The notes below the pieces were generated by a model that made no database searches, was not told where the DNA came from, and saw nothing but the letters and a program-made list of their open reading frames with translations. A program made the translations under genes and the position numbers. From assembly GCF_032335695.1 (NCBI RefSeq), contig NZ_JACTOJ010000008.1, forward strand, positions 145,328 to 209,327: a stretch of 64,000 nt of DNA, in the 5' to 3' direction. Origin of the DNA: JACTOJ01 sp032335695 (GTDB taxonomy: Bacteria; Bacillota; Clostridia; Clostridiales; Clostridiaceae). Of this stretch, positions 24,390 to 33,368 are shown in pieces; position 1 is the stretch's first letter; every line of letters starts with the position of its first letter.

Positions 24390-27173
24390 TTAAACTTGTT
24401 TAAATTCTATCCAGTCAAATTCCATTCCTGGTTTTATGAAATCAAGTTTTACTTCATATAAACCTTCTTGAAGTTCAACCTTACCTAACTTGTATCTTAC
24501 CCAGTTATTATCTGTTCCATTGGTTTGTACTGTAGCTACATTCTTTCCATTTAATACGATATTGCAAGCTGTTTGTGCCAAGTAATTTCCTGGACACTTA
24601 ACCTTAGCTACTATTCTGTATATTCCGGCTTCTTTAACCTTCATATAAGCTGCTTCTTTAACATTAGGCTTAAATTCAGCATTCTCAGCTAATTCATGTA
24701 AAGCATTTGGTGAAACTGCGTTACTTGCTTCAACTATTTCTATCTTTTCTATTAATTCCTGCTTTCTGAAAAATACTGGTGAATCCATTATGAAACTGCA
24801 TATATTCATAGCTGAGCGCTGTAATTCTCCTCTAGTTAACGAACCATTTTTAAGGGATTCCATAGTATTGTCATCAGAAGAATTAATTTCTGCACCATAA
24901 TTGCTTATTACCATGAAAAGATCATTCTGAGCTCTAACCATGGAGTTTGTGTTCTTGCTGCTAGGCTCTCCGCCCTTTACAACATCATTCATCATTGCCC
25001 ACCAGTCCGTCATTACTATTCCATCAAATCCCCATTCTTTACGAAGAACAGTAGTATTTAAGTCATAGCTGGACGCTGTCCAATGACCGTTAAGAGGATT
25101 ATAAGAGGTCATGATTGACCTAGCCTTTCCTTCTTTAACTGCTATTTCAAAGCCTTTTAAATAAAGCTCTCTAATAGCACGCTCAGAAACCACCGCATCA
25201 ACCCTGCTTCTAGCTATTTCTTGGTTATTACAAGCAAAATGCTTAAGAGTAGCATTGGAACCGCCTTTTTTAATACCGCGGGTTGCTGCTGCAGCAAAAT
25301 ATCCTGTAACAAGGGGATCCTCTGAATAATACTCAAAATTACGTCCATTTAATGGACTTCTTCTAAGATTCATACCTGGTCCAAGCAAAGTGTCTACATT
25401 GTTAGATACCAGCTCCTGACCTTCCATTTTATAAAGCTCTTCTACTAGTTCTACATTCCAAGTAGCAGAAAGCAGAGTTCCTATTGGAAGCTGTGTTGCC
25501 TTAAGTCCGCCTTCCATACGAATCCCTGAAGGACCATCTGCTGTACATGCAATAGGGATTCCATAAGAAAACAGTGTATCGGTGACTCCGCCAAAAGCAG
25601 AAGCAGTTCCTGGAGTAACCCAAGGGCTGCTCATTCCTTCGCCTCTAACAATAGCAGCTAGCTCCTCGTCTGTTAGCTGAGCAATAAATTCTTCCATACT
25701 CACTTTCTTATCATATACATCTTTTAGTTTATAGCCAAGATTTCCAGTGTAATCAAAAGTTTTAGGAAGATTATTTTTTATGCGTTCTTCTAAAGAAATA
25801 TTCTGTCTAGGCACATCTTCATAAATTATTTCATAGCTTCCATCAGCTTTTCTAGTTCCTGGCTTCATCCTTGTAAAGCTTTCTGTTGGAGCTAAAGCCT
25901 GCTCAAGTTTTTCAATTACCTGAAGCTTATCTATATTATAACTTTCTTTTCCTTCTACTCCAATCCTAGAAGCCTTCCTTACGCTATTTCCAACATAAAG
26001 CTTATATTCACCGCTTTCCAATACATAGCTATAGTCATTTCCTGTAAAGCCGCCATCATCATAGGATGCCATTCTACTAATAGGGAAACTGATAGTAATG
26101 TACTCTGCTTCGCCAGGTTTTAGAGTTTTAGTTTTGGTGAAAGCTGCGAGAACTCTTGAAGGTTTTCCCAGCTCACCTTGCGGTGCCTCATAGTAAACTT
26201 GCACCACTTCTTTTCCTTCAAAGTCACACCCTATATTTTTAACTCTGACCTCTATTTCAAAATATTTTTCTCCACCCTTGGTAACAATTTTTGCATCATT
26301 AGCTTCTATATTAAATTCTGTATAAGACAATCCATAACCAAATTCGAATTGAACCTTTTCTGGGGAGAAAGTTTCAAAATATCTGTAACCTACATAAATA
26401 TCTTCCTGATAATAGTTTTTAACCTTGCTGCCATAATTTTGGGTAGAAGGATAATCTTTAATGGAATATGCGATGGTATCTGCCAGCTTGCCGCTAGGTG
26501 TCACCTCTCCTACAAGCACATCTGCTGCTGCATTTCCACCTATCATGCCTCCCTGCCAGGTATATATGACACTCTTTATATTTTCTGCATAGCATTTTTC
26601 TTCTAGCCATGCCATATCAATAATGTTTGATACATTTAGTACCACTGCCACTTTATCAAAATACTTACATACTATTTTAAGCATATCTTTTTCTTCTTCA
26701 GTTAATTGATAGCTTCCTGGCGCATCTGCATTATCCTGATCTTCTCCTGCAGTACGACCAATAACAACTATGGCTTTTTCTGATTTTTTTCTAGCCTGTG
26801 ATACAATTTCATCTGACAAAGGCATTTCCTTTTGATGCCACGGCTCAGCTGCCCAGCCGCCTCCACCATTGTCAAAGGGATTTTCTTCAATCCATTTTTC
26901 ATAAATTGCTGCCAATTCTTCATTTACTTCTATTTTTTTCTTACTGCGAAGACTATCTAAGAGATTAGTTGTATATTCAACATTCACACTTCCTCCAGAT
27001 CCTGTTCCGCTTCTATAGTAATTAACTTGAATTCTTCCAAAAATAGAAATTTTTTCTTCTTTAATAGGAAGATTTTGCTCTTGATTTTTTAATAAAACAG
27101 CTCCCTCCGCAGCTACTTTTCTGCTAAACTCAGGGAATCCTTTTAATGGAACGCCGATTTTCTGTACATTCAT
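24390..27173 (-). CDS. GH3 beta-glycosidase, permuted domain order with CBM6-like end
   Basis: 927 aa. Domains run in reversed order: the C-terminal GH3 sandwich domain first (LPIKEEKISIFGR, about residues 30-260), a fibronectin III-like domain (VVQVYYEAPQGELGKPSRVL, about 275-395), then the catalytic TIM-barrel domain (GIPIACTADGPSGIR, LGPGMNLRRSPLNGRNFEYYSEDP, KHFACNNQE), with the nucleophile Asp in VMTDWW near residue 722. A carbohydrate-binding module (family 6/35 style) closes the protein (about 840-925). No signal peptide, so intracellular. ATG 27173 has TTGGAGG upstream; the in-frame ATG at 27206 has none. The reversed order is known in some clostridial and rumen enzymes. Divergent from an AraC gene. 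Confidence 0.93.
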   Translation of the reverse strand: MNVQKIGVPLKGFPEFSRKVAAEGAVLLKNQEQNLPIKEEKISIFGRIQVNYYRSGTGSGGSVNVEYTTNLLDSLRSKKKIEVNEELAAIYEKWIEENPFDNGGGGWAAEPWHQKEMPLSDEIVSQARKKSEKAIVVIGRTAGEDQDNADAPGSYQLTEEEKDMLKIVCKYFDKVAVVLNVSNIIDMAWLEEKCYAENIKSVIYTWQGGMIGGNAAADVLVGEVTPSGKLADTIAYSIKDYPSTQNYGSKVKNYYQEDIYVGYRYFETFSPEKVQFEFGYGLSYTEFNIEANDAKIVTKGGEKYFEIEVRVKNIGCDFEGKEVVQVYYEAPQGELGKPSRVLAAFTKTKTLKPGEAEYITISFPISRMASYDDGGFTGNDYSYVLESGEYKLYVGNSVRKASRIGVEGKESYNIDKLQVIEKLEQALAPTESFTRMKPGTRKADGSYEIIYEDVPRQNISLEERIKNNLPKTFDYTGNLGYKLKDVYDKKVSMEEFIAQLTDEELAAIVRGEGMSSPWVTPGTASAFGGVTDTLFSYGIPIACTADGPSGIRMEGGLKATQLPIGTLLSATWNVELVEELYKMEGQELVSNNVDTLLGPGMNLRRSPLNGRNFEYYSEDPLVTGYFAAAATRGIKKGGSNATLKHFACNNQEIARSRVDAVVSERAIRELYLKGFEIAVKEGKARSIMTSYNPLNGHWTASSYDLNTTVLRKEWGFDGIVMTDWWAMMNDVVKGGEPSSKNTNSMVRAQNDLFMVISNYGAEINSSDDNTMESLKNGSLTRGELQRSAMNICSFIMDSPVFFRKQELIEKIEIVEASNAVSPNALHELAENAEFKPNVKEAAYMKVKEAGIYRIVAKVKCPGNYLAQTACNIVLNGKNVATVQTNGTDNNWVRYKLGKVELQEGLYEVKLDFIKPGMEFDWIEFKQV

Positions 27174-27281
27174 ATTGCTTACCTCCAACTGCTGTGATAA
27201 CATCATTATAGATTATAGAATTTTACTTAGATATAATTTTTATATGAAAAAATATAAATATTTTGTCATACAGGTGATAAT

Positions 27282-28193
27282 ATGAACAATTTAGAGCAAA
27301 AAAAAGAAGTTATTAATGGTGTATCTTACAATTATTTGTGCCACTTTCAAGAAGCTTACCAGGCAGGAAATTGTTTCCCCGCCCATTATCATAGCTATAT
27401 AGAAATATTATATGGAGTCACTGGGGTGTTTGAGGTAATACTAAATGGAAAGTCACACAATTTCAGCGAAGGAGATTTAGTATTAATAAATTCAAAAGAG
27501 GTGCATAAAATCAATGCCTACCTTCCAGACGGCGGAAAATATATTGTATTAAGATTTGAGCCCGAGGTTATTTACAATGGAATGCTGCATAACCATATGC
27601 AGCTAAAATATGTACTTCCCTTCATTTTGCAGAATTCAAAGCATCAGAAAGTTATAGAAAAATCAATTATAGATACTACCTTTATACCAGCTTTGCTATA
27701 TGACATACTGAACGAATTTCAGAAAGAGGCTTACGGCTATGAGCTTGCCATAAAAAATCATATTTGCAGAATCTTTCTTTGGATTCTAAGATATTTTCAT
27801 GAAACCAGCACCGACTTTATAAATTCACCTCTTTCAGATATAAATTTTATCCAAAGGCTTCAGCCTTGCCTTGATTATGTTTTGGAGAATTTTGATGAGG
27901 AACTTAAGCTTTCTCATATGGCCTTTCTCTGCAATATGAGTCCAAGCTATTTTTCTAGAATTTTTAATGAGCATATGGGTATGAATTTCAATGAATATGT
28001 AAATTACACAAGAGTAATGGAAGCTGAAAAGCTTTTAGTTTCTACGGATATGAACATTACAGAAATTGCAAATACTGTGGGCTTCAGCACCACCAGCTAT
28101 TTTATAAAACTTTTTAAAAAGTATAAAAATATTTCTCCAAAGCAATTTAGGAAAGAATTTTCGGAAGTTTATGTGCTGAAGAAGCAGAGTTAG
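27282..28193 (+). CDS. AraC-family regulator
   Basis: 303 aa. N-terminal cupin sensor domain (FPAHYHSYIEILYGVTGVFEV, FSEGDLVLINSKEVHKI) and C-terminal pair of helix-turn-helix motifs (LSHMAFLCNMSPSYFSRIFNE and ITEIANTVGFSTTSYFIKLF, about residues 212-285). Divergently placed 108 bases from the GH3 gene, so it likely senses a sugar and activates the glycosidase operon. AGGTGATAAT precedes the ATG. Confidence 0.93.
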   Translation: MNNLEQKKEVINGVSYNYLCHFQEAYQAGNCFPAHYHSYIEILYGVTGVFEVILNGKSHNFSEGDLVLINSKEVHKINAYLPDGGKYIVLRFEPEVIYNGMLHNHMQLKYVLPFILQNSKHQKVIEKSIIDTTFIPALLYDILNEFQKEAYGYELAIKNHICRIFLWILRYFHETSTDFINSPLSDINFIQRLQPCLDYVLENFDEELKLSHMAFLCNMSPSYFSRIFNEHMGMNFNEYVNYTRVMEAEKLLVSTDMNITEIANTVGFSTTSYFIKLFKKYKNISPKQFRKEFSEVYVLKKQS

Positions 28194-28225
28194 AATTTGT
28201 TATATAAAAACTATGCTGATAAAAA

Positions 28226-28266
28226 CTGCTGCAAAGCTAGTTTATTCTCAGCTTTACAGCAATTTT
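28226..28266. terminator. Bidirectional terminator
   Basis: GCTGCAAAGCT pairs with AGCTTTACAGC (one mismatch) with T/A-rich flanks, between convergent AraC (+) and alcohol dehydrogenase (-). Confidence 0.7.
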
Positions 28267-28273
28267 AATTACT

Positions 28274-29422
28274 TTATATTAGAGACTCATATAACTTAGT
28301 TATATCCTGAACGCTTGTTTCTTTTGGATTTCCTGGTCTGCAAGCATCATCATAAGCGGATTGTGCAAGAAAAGGAATGTCTTCCTTCTTAACAATAGCC
28401 TTCAGGTCTTCTGGGATTCCTACATCCTGTGATAGTTTTCTTACAGCAGCTACAGCAGCTTTTCTGTATTCTTCTACAGTCATATTTTCTGTTCTACTAA
28501 CTCCCATAGCCTGTGCTATGTACTTGTATTTATCACCAGTTGCTTCTGCATTATATTCCATTACTGTGGGAAGTATTATTGCATTTGCAATACCATGTGG
28601 TGTATCGTAAAGCGCTCCAAGAGGATGAGCCATGGAGTGAACAATTCCAAGTCCTACATTTGAAAAGCCCATTCCTGCAACATATTGTCCAAGAGCCATG
28701 CCTTCTCTTCCTTCTGGAGTATTAGCTACTGCATCTCTAAGTGATCGTGAGATAATTTCAATAGCTTTTAGATGAAACATGTCTGACAATTCCCAAGCTC
28801 CTGCAGTGATATATCCTTCTATAGCATGAGTTAAAGCATCCATACCTGTAGCTGCAGTTAAGCCTTTTGGCATGCTTGACATCATATCTGGATCAATTAC
28901 TGCTACTACTGGAATGTCATGAGGATCTACGCATACCATCTTACGATTCTTTTCTACATCTGTTATAACATAGTTTATAGTAACCTCTGCTGCAGTACCT
29001 GCTGTAGTTGGAACTGCTATTATTGGTACGCATTTATTTTTAGTAGGAGCCACACCTTCAAGGCTTCGTACATCTGCAAATTCTGAATTGTTTATTATTA
29101 TTCCAATAGCCTTAGCAGTGTCCATGGAAGAACCTCCGCCAATTGCTATTATATAATCTGCGCCAGATTTTTTGAAGGCTTCCACACCTGTTTGTACATT
29201 TTCTATGGTTGGATTAGGCTTTATGTTTGAATAAAGTTCATAATTCAAATCGTTTTCATTAAGTACATCTAAAACTTTCTTAGTTACACCAAATTTAATT
29301 AAGTCAGGGTCTGAACATACAAAAGACTTTTTGAAACCTCTGATTTTTACCTCTTCTGGAATATTTTTAATTGCACCTGCTCCATGATAAGAAGTTTCAT
29401 TTAGAACAAATCTATTTGCCAT
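28274..29422 (-). CDS. Iron-containing alcohol dehydrogenase (lactaldehyde reductase FucO-like)
   Basis: 382 aa group III dehydrogenase, usual length. NAD-binding GGGSSMDTAKAIG near residue 95-107; metal ligands in ATGMDALTHAIEGY (Asp, His) and GIVHSMAHPLGALYDTPHGIANA (two His). The MANRFVLNETSYHGAGAI start and length resemble FucO (L-1,2-propanediol oxidoreductase); a more general alcohol or 1,3-propanediol dehydrogenase role is possible. AGGAGGGAG precedes the ATG. Monocistronic. Confidence 0.92.
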   Translation of the reverse strand: MANRFVLNETSYHGAGAIKNIPEEVKIRGFKKSFVCSDPDLIKFGVTKKVLDVLNENDLNYELYSNIKPNPTIENVQTGVEAFKKSGADYIIAIGGGSSMDTAKAIGIIINNSEFADVRSLEGVAPTKNKCVPIIAVPTTAGTAAEVTINYVITDVEKNRKMVCVDPHDIPVVAVIDPDMMSSMPKGLTAATGMDALTHAIEGYITAGAWELSDMFHLKAIEIISRSLRDAVANTPEGREGMALGQYVAGMGFSNVGLGIVHSMAHPLGALYDTPHGIANAIILPTVMEYNAEATGDKYKYIAQAMGVSRTENMTVEEYRKAAVAAVRKLSQDVGIPEDLKAIVKKEDIPFLAQSAYDDACRPGNPKETSVQDITKLYESLI

Positions 29423-29572
29423 TTTATCTCCCTCCTAAAATCAATTTATATTCCTATTATACTCCATTTTTTATAATTTTTCATATAAAAATTCAAATTA
29501 ACTTTTAGATAAGCTGATAAAAATAACACCTTACTATTTTACCACTCATATCCTATACCAGGAGGTGGAAAA

Positions 29573-30013
29573 ATGGAACAAAACCTATGTTATTCAGAAT
29601 TGCTGATGAAGGACTATTCTGGAATAAGCAGTGAATACACTGCAATTTCTCAATACGTATATTATAATATGGTTACAGATAATAAAAAGATTGCCAATGA
29701 TTTTATGAAAGCAGCCAGAGATGAAATGACTCACCTGCATCTTTTAGGAGATACTATAATAAAACTTGGAGGTAATCCTATTTTTATAAATGAATACGGT
29801 GAGTACTGGAACAGCTCCTTTGTGCCTTATGGCTGCAATATAGCTGATAGGCTTCAACTAGCTATAAAAGGAGAATTAGATGCCATATATCAATATGAAC
29901 TCCACGCAGCTATGATACAAGATCCATATATACAAAAGCTTCTTCAAAAAATTATAGCCGATGAAAAAAGACATGCAAACATGTTTCAGGAAGATTTGGC
30001 TAGCCTTTGCTAA
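29573..30013 (+). CDS. Ferritin-like di-iron protein (rubrerythrin-type, no rubredoxin domain)
   Basis: 146 aa. Four-helix bundle with two E..X..DEXXH pairs: EYTAIS and DEMTHLH in the first half, GELDAIYQYE and DEKRHANMF in the second, the usual di-metal ligands. No rubredoxin zinc/iron CXXC. Likely peroxide or oxygen defence or iron handling; a spore-coat CotJC-like manganese catalase relation is less likely given size. CCAGGAGGTGG before the ATG. Monocistronic with a terminator. Confidence 0.88.
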   Translation: MEQNLCYSELLMKDYSGISSEYTAISQYVYYNMVTDNKKIANDFMKAARDEMTHLHLLGDTIIKLGGNPIFINEYGEYWNSSFVPYGCNIADRLQLAIKGELDAIYQYELHAAMIQDPYIQKLLQKIIADEKRHANMFQEDLASLC

Positions 30014-30020
30014 TAAATTT

Positions 30021-30050
30021 ACAAGCCCCTACATAGACATAGGAGCTTGT
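30021..30050 (+). terminator. Terminator of ferritin-like gene
   Basis: ACAAGCCCCTA pairs with TAGGAGCTTGT (one mismatch), then TTTAT. Confidence 0.75.
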
Positions 30051-30065
30051 TTATATTGTATATTA

Positions 30066-30347
30066 TCAGATTTTTTCTTCCGTAACGGATTCTTCTGTTC
30101 TCCAATATTTAGCCCCATTCCTTGTGCGAGATAGAAGTTTGCTTTCTATAAGCTCCCTTCTTAACAAGAAATAATCTTCAAAAGTATGATAGTTCTCAAT
30201 AATATTATTTACTTCTTTTTCGCTGTAAAAATGATTATACTGAAATTTATCAGCCAAATACTCTAAAACCAAAAGTCTGGAATCATGCTTAGAAGGCCAA
30301 ACCTTTATTTTTCCTTCCTTATCTAAATAATTATTAACACTGTTCAT
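30066..30347 (-). CDS. DUF2087 protein, stand-alone
   Basis: 93 aa. One DUF2087 winged-helix-like domain: KVWPSKHDSRLLVLEYLADKF, YSEKEVNNII, then DYFLLRRELIESKLLSRTRNG and YWR. GGAG lies 8 bases before the ATG at 30347; the GTG at 30356 overlaps it. It directly follows the longer regulator at 30360, whose C-terminal domain is the same fold, so the pair may form heteromers. Confidence 0.88.
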   Translation of the reverse strand: MNSVNNYLDKEGKIKVWPSKHDSRLLVLEYLADKFQYNHFYSEKEVNNIIENYHTFEDYFLLRRELIESKLLSRTRNGAKYWRTEESVTEEKI

Positions 30348-30359
30348 TTTTATCACTCC

Positions 30360-31121
30360 TTATCTCTTTAGCCAATACTCTTTGCAATCCCTTGTTCTTT
30401 CTAGAAATCCGTATTCTATAAGATATCTTCTTATAGTTGCTATATCTTCATGAATTGGTTTAAGTATTGCATTAACCTGTATTTCTGAATACTTATTTCC
30501 AGGCTCAAACAATGCTGATATCTTTCTCAGTACAACTATTTTTCTCTTTTCTTTTGTTGGAAAAGCTTTTAACCTTAGAGGCTCTAACGAATCAAAATAT
30601 GTTCTTATTATTTGATCCTGTTCAGAATTAGTAACCTCATATCTTTCATCTACCATAGTAGCCCCACTATGCAATGTAACTAAATCCTCTTTTATATCTC
30701 TTCCAGCTTTACTTTCAACCAATTCAAAAATAGCAAGATAGGCCTTCGCCTGCTTTGCCTTCTCTCTGAACGCAAATCTCTGATGGCGTATTGTAGCTGG
30801 TGATACACCATTCTTTTTAGCTATGTCATTATCAGACATGCCCTCATAAAAGTCTTTAAGCAAATTTTTTTGATTATCCGTGATACCTGTATACTTCTTA
30901 TCAAATTCCAATAAGAACTTCAGCATATTTCCATGTTTTTCTTCCACATGGGATTCCACTGCCCTGCCCGCTTCAAAAAATCTTCCTTCAATAGGATAAA
31001 TTTCTCCATTTTCAAATTTCTCCTCACAAATCAAACATTTATATGTGCCATTATCCTCATCAAAGGAATATCCTCTTTTAATTTCATTAATATCCGCTTC
31101 CAAAAACAATTTATCGCTCAT
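30360..31121 (-). CDS. Regulator with zinc-finger-like N-terminus, LuxR-type HTH and DUF2087
   Basis: 253 aa, three parts. N-terminal CLICEE...HVEEKHG (about residues 24-65) gives a possible C2H2-like zinc site; a LuxR/sigma-like HTH is LKDFYEGMSDNDIAKKNGVSPATIRHQRF (about 86-115); DUF2087 follows (LKAFPTKEKRKIVVLRKISALF, YSEIQVNAIL, IRRYLIEYGFLERTRDCKEYW). Predicted transcription factor; a perfect palindrome overlaps its own promoter. Operon with the short DUF2087 gene. Target and signal unknown. Confidence 0.88.
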   Translation of the reverse strand: MSDKLFLEADINEIKRGYSFDEDNGTYKCLICEEKFENGEIYPIEGRFFEAGRAVESHVEEKHGNMLKFLLEFDKKYTGITDNQKNLLKDFYEGMSDNDIAKKNGVSPATIRHQRFAFREKAKQAKAYLAIFELVESKAGRDIKEDLVTLHSGATMVDERYEVTNSEQDQIIRTYFDSLEPLRLKAFPTKEKRKIVVLRKISALFEPGNKYSEIQVNAILKPIHEDIATIRRYLIEYGFLERTRDCKEYWLKR

Positions 31122-31137
31122 TTTTTACACCTTACTT

Positions 31138-31168
31138 TATAATGTTTATATTTATAATAAACATTATA
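31138..31168. promoter_or_regulatory. Long palindromic operator over the DUF2087 regulator promoter
   Basis: Two 12-base exact arms, TATAATGTTTAT and ATAAACATTATA, separated by 7 bases. It covers the -10 box and transcription start. Candidate autoregulatory site. Confidence 0.7.
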
Positions 31169-31191
31169 AATATTTGTTTGTATAATGTCAA
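31163..31191 (-). promoter_or_regulatory. Promoter of DUF2087 regulator operon
   Basis: Minus strand TTGACA (31191-31186), 17-base spacer, TATAAT (31168-31163): full consensus. Confidence 0.85.
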
Positions 31192-31284
31192 TTACTAAAA
31201 AGGCATTAAATGAAAAAACACCCACATAAGTGAGTGTATATAAACCTAAAATTTTTATGTATTAATCAACAATCTTAAATTAAA

Positions 31285-31308
31285 TTCGGGGCATTTTGTA
31301 GCCCCGAA
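31285..31308 (-). terminator. Terminator of the short beta-flower-like gene
   Basis: TTCGGGGC pairs with GCCCCGAA, with T/A-rich flanks on both sides, about 30 bases after the stop. Confidence 0.75.
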
Positions 31309-31336
31309 AAAATTGAACAGTTTTAAAAGTAAGGAA

Positions 31337-31645
31337 TTACCACCACCAGCCTCCTAGAGATCCTAAGAGAAGGCCGGCACCTAGTAATCCCAACCATCCT
31401 TGATTTCCATAGCCTAAGTACCTGCCGCTCATATTATAAAGATTATATCCATTATAATATCCTACAGGTACTCCAGTAGCCGGGTGGTAAACCATCCCAT
31501 TTGAAAAGTAAGCTACTGGTGTATGACTTGCATCATAAACCATTGAACCATCAGTATATCCCATAACATGATGTCTGTTATCATATATTTTGTTATTCTT
31601 TACATACCCATGAACACTACGATTATAATCATATACTCTTTCCAT
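31337..31645 (-). CDS. Repeat protein with hydrophobic Gly/Trp tail (4-fold beta-flower-like), paralogue
   Basis: 102 aa. Four imperfect units (VHGYVKN..IYDNRH, MGYTDG..VYDASH, VAYFSN..VYHPATG, VGYYNG..LYNMSG), then GLLGAGLLLGSLGGWWW. Clear paralogue of the protein at 16632, with a shorter tail ending in three Trp. Short enough to be one beta domain plus a membrane-associating tail. Monocistronic; function unknown. Confidence 0.8.
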   Translation of the reverse strand: MERVYDYNRSVHGYVKNNKIYDNRHHVMGYTDGSMVYDASHTPVAYFSNGMVYHPATGVPVGYYNGYNLYNMSGRYLGYGNQGWLGLLGAGLLLGSLGGWWW

Positions 31646-31884
31646 ATGCTTTCCACCTTTTCATCCTATTATCGTTTATATATAAAATATAATTCATCTC
31701 ACGCTGCTTATTCTTATATTCAGAAGAAATATATCCTTCTGTTTTCATTATATGAACCATTGACAAAATATGTCTGTCAATATATAACAATAATATAAGA
31801 AATTTTTTATATTTAATATGACATACAGCTGTCATTTTTTACGGATTATCATAAGTATGTAGAAAATTTTAGGAGATGATATAA

Positions 31885-32340
31885 ATGTACACAAGTACAA
31901 TAGAGCGATTTATGGACAAAACGAAGGTGCCCTCAGCTTCAGAAATATCTAATCTTTTAGGCATCGAAGCTGCTGGAAGAATAAACAAATTGGAAAATTT
32001 TCTAACCGAAAACTATGATTTAATTCGAGAATTAAAATTTCCATTCGGAAATAACTACGGCTGGGGATACAAATACAGCTGCAAAAGCAAGCATTTATTT
32101 TACTTATTTTTTGAAAAAGGCCTCTTTACCATTACAATATCAATAGGTAAAAGTGAGCTAAAAGAACTGTATAAAATGTTAGATACTATGCTTCCAAAAA
32201 CAAAAGAAATGTGGAAAAATCGTTACCCTTGCGGCGATGGCGGATGGATTCATTACCGCATAGAAAATGATGATGAACTATTAGACATGGAAAAACTTAT
32301 ATTTATTAAGAAAAAACCTAAACCAAAATGTGCTTCCTAA
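31885..32340 (+). CDS. DUF3788 family protein
   Basis: 151 aa. Matches the small DUF3788 type: central GWGYKYSCKSKHLFYLFFEKGLF-like core, a helical KSELKELYKML stretch, and WIHYRIENDDELLDMEKLI near the end. Soluble; probable ligand-binding fold, no known activity. AGGAGATGATATAA precedes the ATG. Monocistronic; its terminator starts within the last codons. Confidence 0.85.
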   Translation: MYTSTIERFMDKTKVPSASEISNLLGIEAAGRINKLENFLTENYDLIRELKFPFGNNYGWGYKYSCKSKHLFYLFFEKGLFTITISIGKSELKELYKMLDTMLPKTKEMWKNRYPCGDGGWIHYRIENDDELLDMEKLIFIKKKPKPKCAS

Positions 32341-32361
32341 ATAAGTAGGCAGCACATTTTG
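32324..32361 (+). terminator. Terminator overlapping the DUF3788 stop
   Basis: CAAAATGTGCT-TCCTA pairs with TAGG-CAGCACATTTTG; the 5' arm contains the last codons and the stop. Confidence 0.75.
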
Positions 32362-32403
32362 TACTATCAGCTTAAATCTAAAATGAAATCAGGTAATAAT
32401 TAA

Positions 32404-33168
32404 TTAAAATTGAATACAAATAAGACTTAAGGTTCCAAGCTCATAGCTCTTATGAAGAAGCTTAGGTGAGTCGCTTAAGCCGCTTCCCATAGCTATAAAT
32501 AGCGGTACAATATGCTCTTCGCGAGGTACTGCATTCTTTGCATAGGGTGCTAAATTCCTATAAGAGAATAAAGCTTTCTTATCGTTACTTTCTAATTTTT
32601 CTATAAGCCAATTATCAAACTGTGCCGCCCAGGATACAGGATTATCTCCTTCATCTGTCAATGTTCTCAAATTGTGAACCGTTGATCCGCTTCCGATTAC
32701 TAGAATGTCTTCTTCTCCCAAGCTTTTTATAGCTTCCCCTATTTTATATTCTTCCTCCATAGAAAGAAATGGATTAACCGAAACCTGTACAACTGGTATA
32801 TCTGCTTCTGGATACATAAGATAAAGTACATCCCAAGCTCCATGATCCAAGCCTCTCTTTGTGTCGAGATAACTGTCTATATTGCTGCTTTTAAGTAAAT
32901 TTTGAACCTTTAAAGCTACTTCAGTTGAGCCCTTAGCTCCATACTGTAAAGAATATAACTCTCTTGGAAAGCCATAAAAATCATAAATCATATCATATTT
33001 TGAATCTATAGCTGATATGGTTGTGGTTTGATTTTCCCAATGCGCTGTAAATATAACAATAGCCTTCGGCTTTTCTTTCTTTCCTAATTCCTTTAAAAAA
33101 TCTGTATATTCATTCTTTTCCACTGCAAGAGTTGGACCACCATGACATAAAAATAATGGTTTAATCAT
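32404..33168 (-). CDS. Class III extradiol dioxygenase (DODA/YgiD type)
   Basis: 254 aa, LigB-superfamily metal enzyme. Metal ligands: His in FLCHGGPTLA near residue 9, His in RGLDHGAWDVL near 108, His in GSGSTVHNLR near 165; the catalytic His is in FTAHWENQ near 42. In plants the DODA group opens DOPA; bacterial substrates are mostly unknown. In an anaerobe an O2-dependent reaction is surprising, so the true role may be oxygen consumption or another substrate. Monocistronic. Confidence 0.9.
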   Translation of the reverse strand: MIKPLFLCHGGPTLAVEKNEYTDFLKELGKKEKPKAIVIFTAHWENQTTTISAIDSKYDMIYDFYGFPRELYSLQYGAKGSTEVALKVQNLLKSSNIDSYLDTKRGLDHGAWDVLYLMYPEADIPVVQVSVNPFLSMEEEYKIGEAIKSLGEEDILVIGSGSTVHNLRTLTDEGDNPVSWAAQFDNWLIEKLESNDKKALFSYRNLAPYAKNAVPREEHIVPLFIAMGSGLSDSPKLLHKSYELGTLSLICIQF

Positions 33169-33292
33169 AATTTACACTCCTTTACTACAACATGTATATA
33201 TATAATATTTTGTATTATTTATTATATTATACTACTATATTATAATAACTTACTTACTTTTGTCAACTATATATTTTAAAGTAATGATTATT

Positions 33293-33331
33293 AAAAAAGG
33301 CATGCTAAAAAATTAAATTAGCATACCTTTT
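33293..33331 (-). terminator. Malic enzyme terminator
   Basis: GGTATGCTAA pairs with TTAGCATGCC, followed by T6 on the minus strand, about 40 bases after the stop. Confidence 0.85.
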
Positions 33332-33368
33332 TGTGCAAAAAACATTTTTTTAGATTTGCACCTCTAAA

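Noticed and set aside
31629..31835. 68-aa minus-strand frame upstream of the repeat protein
   Set aside because: It overlaps the start of the 31337 gene, has poor composition and no ribosome site.
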